Origin: Dipylidium caninum
Taxonomy: Eukaryota > Platyhelminthes > Cestoda > Cyclophyllidea > Dipylidiidae
DNA length: 64,000 bases
Direction: 5' to 3'
Assembly (NCBI GenBank): GCA_017562135.1
Contig: QEYB01000637.1
Coordinates: 124,001 to 188,000 of the forward strand
In this document: positions 58,801 through 64,000 of the stretch, piece by piece
Numbering within the stretch: position 1 is the stretch's first letter
Layout of the letters: the number at the start of each line of letters is the position of its first letter
The notes under the pieces: generated by a model
The model's database searches: none
What the model was told of the DNA's origin: nothing
The model's input: the letters and a program-made list of their open reading frames with translations, nothing else
Program-made: the position numbers and the translations under genes

Positions 58801-61800
58801 GCTTATAACTAACGGTTTAAAAATTGTTTAATGTTGCTGACTTGTAAATTAAACACCTTTAAATACGGTAAATGAAATGCTGGAGTCGCAAATGAGTTAT
58901 TTTACTGATGATTGCATAAAGCTGGATCACCAGACAATAATGTATATGTCTTTCCGTTATTGTGTCACTCTCGCGGAGTGTCTCCTCTCAGCATCAATTT
59001 TGGTGCAGTAGTAAAATATAAACTATGGCAAATTTAGGTAGCTGTTAATGGAAGACTTTCCTTATTCCTCATTGAGTTAATAGCAGTCATTTAATTTTGG
59101 TCACAAAACCTCACATTTTTCCTCATGTAAAGTGGATATAGTTTTTTATTAGTTCGATTATTTTTCTGAACAATGATAAAATAAATTTATGTTTCACTGT
59201 GCAATAGTTATATAAAAAAAAACTGTGTAATAAAACCGGGTCATTCACAGCCTAATGAGCTTGACATGCTAAGCTGACTATACTTCGATTAATTTTGCCG
59301 AGATTTTAATGCCACTGGCTTATTCAAATTTATTTGTGCAATTCATTTTGGGGTGACTGGCTTAAAACAAACTGTTATACTGTTACCGGGTTAGCGCTAC
59401 GAATTAGGGTCTACTGTTATTCTCACTTTCGCAATATTGCCTTATGAATTTTTATTATACTTCATGTCGGGGCAGTATCTTAAGTTTTACATAAATCTCA
59501 CATAAATGCTGGCAGCTGAAGAATGCCTAAGAGTATCCTTCAGCAAATGCATGAAACGTCTGGCGAATTGACATACAATTGACCATTTTGAAGTTTAATT
59601 AATGTATAATAATTTGCAACCGTATTTCATATATGCGAACGCATGGATACTATCGTATTCAGGGCGCTTATACAACCATTCATTACTACCTAAGGCTGAG
59701 GAAGAATTTTCACCTGAGCGCTTTCGTCCACTTCACGTATTCACCAGCGTTTCACATGAGAGTTCAGTACCCGACATAATCCAGACACCAGATGACGTTT
59801 TTTTGCCAAATGTGAACCTCGCCCCAATAAAACATGAGGATTCACACCATCTCCAACCACCTGTGGAGCCCCAAAGAACACGCTTCCGACGTCGAAGCCT
59901 CTCCCAAAGTGACGCGGAACACTCAACAGACCACAGACAGCTGTCACTAACATTGCCCCTCACGATTAGCACTCGTCTACCGGTTATAATTCCCCAACAG
60001 CCTCCTTTCTATGCGACGATTACGAGTGTTATTGCCGAAGGGAGTTCTTCACAAAAGAAGGTAATATCTACAGCATGTAAAATTAGTTTTATTGGTGTAA
60101 TACAAACTTCCTACCTTTCCTCATATCCTTTTCGTAATTACCATTTTGATCGAATTCGAAACACTCAGTAGTCCACATAAGGCTTAAATTAAGTGTTCTA
60201 ACTGGTAAGTAAAGGGAATAATTAAAGAAGTTGTGAAAACTGTAACTCATCGTTCATTCACTAATGACTCGTTATTGGACTTACAAAGCCTCGTTTTATA
60301 GGCGAAGAGAGAGGGGGCATTTTAGACTCTCCAATCGTTGTCCATTATAACCTACTCACAGAACACTTGAGCCAGTCGTCGAATTAAAATTTACTGTGAT
60401 TAACACTGTCAATATTGTAACCGTGTATGATGTCATTTAAGATTACAAATCCAGAAATGAAATGAATGAATTTTACCATATTGTTATGTCTATTTACCTG
60501 CACGTTAATTTTGTGGTATATTGCCGGAACTATCGTTGTCTCTGATAAATTTCTTTTATCTCCAAGTTAAAAGACCCCCTATTGTGAACACGGTTAAATG
60601 ACTGAAATTCGTATTGTTAGTTAAATGTTTTGCATTAAGAGAACTGATTCCATTGCTATGAATGTGTTCTGAGAAAACTAAAAGACATCGAAAGGGATTA
60701 CAGGTGTTAGTAGCACATCCAGAATATTTGTTCAATATTTTTCACTTTGTAAGTCGTTTGTTCTGTTACAACCTTTCCAGTAATTACAAACTTATTATTA
60801 AGTAATTTTTGTGACATTCGACTCCAAACATTGTTCGGTTGACGAATCTTATAGAAAAAAAGGATTTTGCCTGGATTATTTCTTACGATATTTCAAAAAC
60901 ATAGTCAGACCTTGATCATGACAAGAGTTGACAAACTACGAGCCACACCATGGGAAGCGCGCATTATGATTTTACAGTTAATAATTTAAATAAAATGGTT
61001 AATGGCCAAAACTACACATTAACTTATCGGCTTTACTCCTTGACCAAATTATGTGAAGCGATGTGTACTTGAGCTGACTCTACTTTCCAATTCTTTACAG
61101 TGATTTCGTAATATCTAATAAGTCGCTTAAGTTAGAATGAGATTGCAGTTGGTAATTAAAATTTGATGCCTTTCTTCCACTTTACAGCTTTGATTACCTT
61201 GTAGAAATTGATTTCGGCAATCTCATCCCGTTTGCGGCAATCCGTTCAGGTACGTCCCATGTAGAATAAAAGCATTGTGTGATTATAATCATATTTCTCA
61301 CAATCCTGCTTTGTTATGCTCAACCCAAAGCCAGTCGATTTTTCATGCATGAAGTTCAATGCTAAGAAAGCGTACGCCCAGAAAGATCAGTAATGTATTT
61401 CAAAAGTTACTGTTTTGGTAAACTAATACCATTTGTACTACTAGAGTAACTCTGAAAAGTTGTCTTCCGGGGAATCAAGTAAAGATATCTCAGCAAGCCG
61501 TACAATTGTCGACCAGACCAACAGCCGTCGTCGTCTTTTTCGGTGGTCAATTGTGGATAAAGGCACGACGAACGAGATTTCTAAATTGTCGCCTCAGTTA
61601 CAGCAAATCCACTCGTCTCCGCCACTCCCTCAACCACTTCTAATTAAAACGGAAGACCTCACATGTGAAAGTCCCAAACTACGACAGCGCTTAGAGACAT
61701 CTACTCCTCAACTGCTACGACGTACATTCGTGGCAACGAAAGCTGCAACTGATTCCATGAGTTTCCATAAACCGCCGTCTTCATCCCGTTTGCTTTCGCG

Positions 61801-61954
61801 TTTCCGTTTCTCATTCCGTATCAGTAGTGTTGGCGGCTCTCCTGCTACCTCCAGTAGTAGTAAATGCGAAATCCCGAAACCAACAACGGCACCTTCGACG
61901 GCAACGGTAACGGCGAACAATCTGTCTAACACCCTCATCCCCGATGTTATTTAA
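43875..61954 (+). CDS. Rho guanine-nucleotide exchange factor with DH-PH module (Trio/Kalirin-like)
   Basis: Exons: 43875-44577 (Met at 43888), 49929-50054, 51521-51985, 56746-57268, 58454-58548, 59695-60060, 61205-61249 and 61445-61954, giving 939 residues from that Met with all phases closing. It would load GTP on Rho-family GTPases at the membrane. The DH domain spans residues 7-235: LLELVHSEENYVQQL (CR1), MKYCENYSKAVVLVAPFKAY, and LSRLMQPIQRVTRYQLPM (CR3). It carries a Pro/Ser-rich insertion at 48-89. The PH domain begins at ARIAGFPGSV and continues as CRVFLFDQCLIITED, KFLHAVKVNRM and AVRDAWLREF. It is broken by Ser-rich insertions at about 295-410 and 430-495. The C-terminal half (602-939) is Ser/Pro-rich and basic, without a recognised domain. 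Spectrin repeats, SH3 and kinase domains of Trio are absent here. Introns at 44578-49928 and 51986-56745 show no genes or clear repeats. Confidence 0.9.
58215..58252 (+). repeat. Perfect 19-bp tandem duplication in a RhoGEF intron
   Basis: TTCTGACTGCGTGCCACAG occurs twice back-to-back (58215-58233 and 58234-58252). It is intronic and probably a recent slippage or repair duplication. Confidence 0.9.
61205..61249 (+). CDS. 45-nt micro-exon of the RhoGEF gene
   Basis: Fifteen in-frame codons (KLISAISSRLRQSVQ) lie between the acceptor CCTTGTAG and the donor CAG/GTACGT, phase 0 on both sides. It could be skipped without changing the frame, so it is a candidate for alternative splicing. The peptide would be a short basic amphipathic segment in the C-terminal tail. 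Confidence 0.55.
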
Positions 61955-63649
61955 TGCTTGAGCACACCTCCTAACCTTAAAGCTTTGCCTCACTAAATGC
62001 ATATACCTTCGTGTATATAAATCGGTTAATGAGTGCAATACTTGTTCCAAATCTATTTACTCATACACTGTTAAGTCCCGTGGAGGTTTGTAAAAACATA
62101 AAAATTACGATGGTTTTGTTATTTAATTATTGTACGGCGACGACATTTACCTTCTCAGTAGTAGTAAACGTCAAAGACATTTGAAGTAAAGCTGGTCTCA
62201 TTTTAGGCCAAAATAGTTCATTTTTTTGCTTATTAAATCTTTATATACGTTGTTCAAATAATGCACATCGTCAATCTCAACTGAGTGGTACACCAGTTAA
62301 ATCTTAATTATTACACCAAACGGCCTCCAATACAACGTGTACAAAAATTGCCATTTTCAAAGTAACTTCTGCGAAATCTAGCGCCTCAAGCGATTTACGC
62401 TACCACATAGAGATGAATTTCGTAAAATCTACACTTATTAACGCAAAACTAGAAAGTGGATACGGATCTTTTATTTTTTAATAATGCAGTGAGACTAAAA
62501 TTCACACAACCTTGTGACTCCAAATGCTGGAAAGTAGAATCCTCAAGATAGCGTTTAGGTAGTTTACAAATGAGAGTTTCCACATTAATGCAGCACGCCA
62601 TTAGCTCTCCAAATTTCAATGGGCCCAAAACACAACCCATCGTTTATATTCCTTTAAATGATTTAATAGTTTGTCTCAAAATAAGCGCCTTCTCTTGTGC
62701 TAGGAGAGCATTTATCACAACATATTTCCATTATTTTGGCAAGTAAGTATGCATCAAACATCTTGGCGCATTTATCCATGTAGCCAATGAAAGGACCTAC
62801 TACTTTTCTGGGTAGTGGTCCCTCAGTGATTATTATTCTTCATTACGTAAAGACACAAGTGCGACTTGATGTAATAAATTACCGCCTTGAATAATAAAAT
62901 TATCCGCCGTGTGGAACACTCACTGCATGTTGCTTACCCAGGCGAAACAATTTTTTCCGTCACAAATTAATCGCGGACAAAAATGTCATTCCATTTTATG
63001 CAACAATCCTCTACAACTAACTTATCGTAATTTAATCCATGCTATACAAATAGTACCTCAAAATCGGGTTATGCATCATAATTTTACAACCTTGGATGTG
63101 TTTAGAGATTGATTTTTATTTGCAAGGTAAAGGCAACTTCATGTACCCTATCATGACTCCACTTTACACCACTGACTGCTGATAATCATTTGTCATAGAC
63201 AACCCATTAACGAGGAATATATGTCAAAGTGAGCAAAGAGGTTACGCAGGAATGACAGATTATGAGTCTCAGACCGTATTTCCTTCAGTTAATAAAGAAC
63301 TGAGGTGAAATTATTTACTCAGGAGAGATGTCAAACGCCTACTTTCACAAGATAGGGACACTGCCGCCTGAAAAAGTCTCGTTTTAATGTTTTTCTCTCA
63401 AAAATAGGCGGCATTGATTTAGGTCTAGAAATTATATACAGTTTAGCTTTATTCGTAAGCTAAAGTTGCTCAGAAGTCTCCTATCCGATTAAGAATCCGT
63501 GTTCGAAACTGAATTCCAGCAGAACCCAGTGTGATACCATACAAACTGTTAAGTTCGGGTGTAACTACTGAACATTAAAGCGTTTTCTTAAAGCGATCTA
63601 TCCAATTTTTGAAAAAATTTCGCCTTTTGACACGAAAGATTATTATTCA
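61955..63649. other. 3' flank of the RhoGEF gene
   Basis: About 1.7 kb containing the RhoGEF 3' UTR. Candidate poly(A) hexamers are ATTAAA at 62232-62237 and AATAAA at 62893-62898. No coding exon was recognised. The mariner 3' end and its inverted repeat should fall at the right end, but I could not delimit them. Confidence 0.4.
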
Positions 63650-64000
63650 AAACTTGTTTCATATTTTCTTTCTATTTGAAATTTTAGCCTTTCAAAAATT
63701 TCATAAGGACACAAGCAAGTTATATTCGAAGGGTGCTAATTTCGGGGACTATGGTGGATGTGACAGAATTTCCAAGCTTTATTGTGCAATTTTTTGACGA
63801 GTCCCTGAAAAGGCATGTGGCCTGACATTATCATGATGCTGTATGGTGTCCTTCCTCTCGAACACCGCCGGCCTCTTTTCTTGACCTGCTGCCTTTAAAT
63901 TATCTAGTTGCTGACAATACTTCCTGGAATTGAGCTTTTCTTCAGGTTTCCAGAGTTTGTAATATATCAGTTCTCGAATGTCCCACCTCAAACACAACAA
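63650..64000 (-). mobile_element. Decayed mariner (Tc1/mariner) transposase fragment
   Basis: On the minus strand the frame entering at the window edge reads WDIRELIYYKL, NSRKYCQQLDNLKAA, EKRPAVFERKD and HHDNVRPHAFSGTRQKI. These match the catalytic core of mariner transposases (WWD..G..YYELL, YCQQLDRLK, HQDNARPH). The first two acidic catalytic residues are kept (Asp in WDIRE and in HHDN). The frame then hits TAA at 63781-63779. The homology resumes in frame as KAWKFCHIHHSPRN, which should be [18 protein letters not shown]: the third catalytic Asp is replaced by Asn and followed by a second stop. The element is therefore inactive. Its N-terminal half lies beyond the window. Confidence 0.9.

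Overview
The window reads as nuclear DNA of an invertebrate animal. It is AT-rich, its protein-coding genes are split by GT-AG introns of about 55 bp to 5.4 kb, and the products are animal-specific: a perilipin, an AMPD2-type AMP deaminase, a GFI1/Senseless zinc-finger repressor, a Delta/Serrate-type Notch ligand and a Trio/Kalirin-like RhoGEF. A decayed mariner transposon lies at the right edge. A flatworm (Platyhelminthes) or another lophotrochozoan is my best guess from the divergence of the ligand and the gene sizes; this is inference, not proof. There are no bacterial-type operons, CRISPR arrays, viral genes or rRNA.

Layout: 1-823 (minus) is the 5' part of an unidentified acidic, Ser-rich protein leaving the window on the left. 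It is head-to-head with a complete perilipin gene at 1807-4192 (plus). Tail-to-tail with that is a 12-exon AMP deaminase gene (minus, 17346 to 6516). After about 6 kb of non-coding DNA comes the GFI1/Senseless gene (plus, 23754-26807, five zinc fingers). A 6.6 kb non-coding stretch with a 0.5 kb purine-rich tract follows. Then comes the Notch ligand (minus, 39119 to 33490, nine exons: signal peptide, MNNL region, DSL, three EGF-like modules, TM segment, tail). Next is a DH-PH RhoGEF gene (plus, about 43875-61954, eight exons plus a possible tiny first exon at 42619). The mariner pseudogene occupies 63650-64000 (minus).

I rebuilt the exons by hand from splice sites, phase continuity and remembered family alignments. 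For AMP deaminase, perilipin, the Notch ligand and the RhoGEF the phases close across every junction and give integral proteins of 836, 270, 500 and 939 residues. The GFI1 model (477 residues) also closes, but only with one 55-nt intron whose read-through alternative is discussed below. The genes do not form a pathway together: there is lipid-droplet and purine metabolism on the left, and developmental transcription, Notch signalling and Rho signalling on the right. I found no convincing undescribed multi-gene system. The most unusual items are the compact, divergent DSL ligand, the RhoGEF with insertions in both its DH and PH domains, and the two-frame region of the GFI1 gene.
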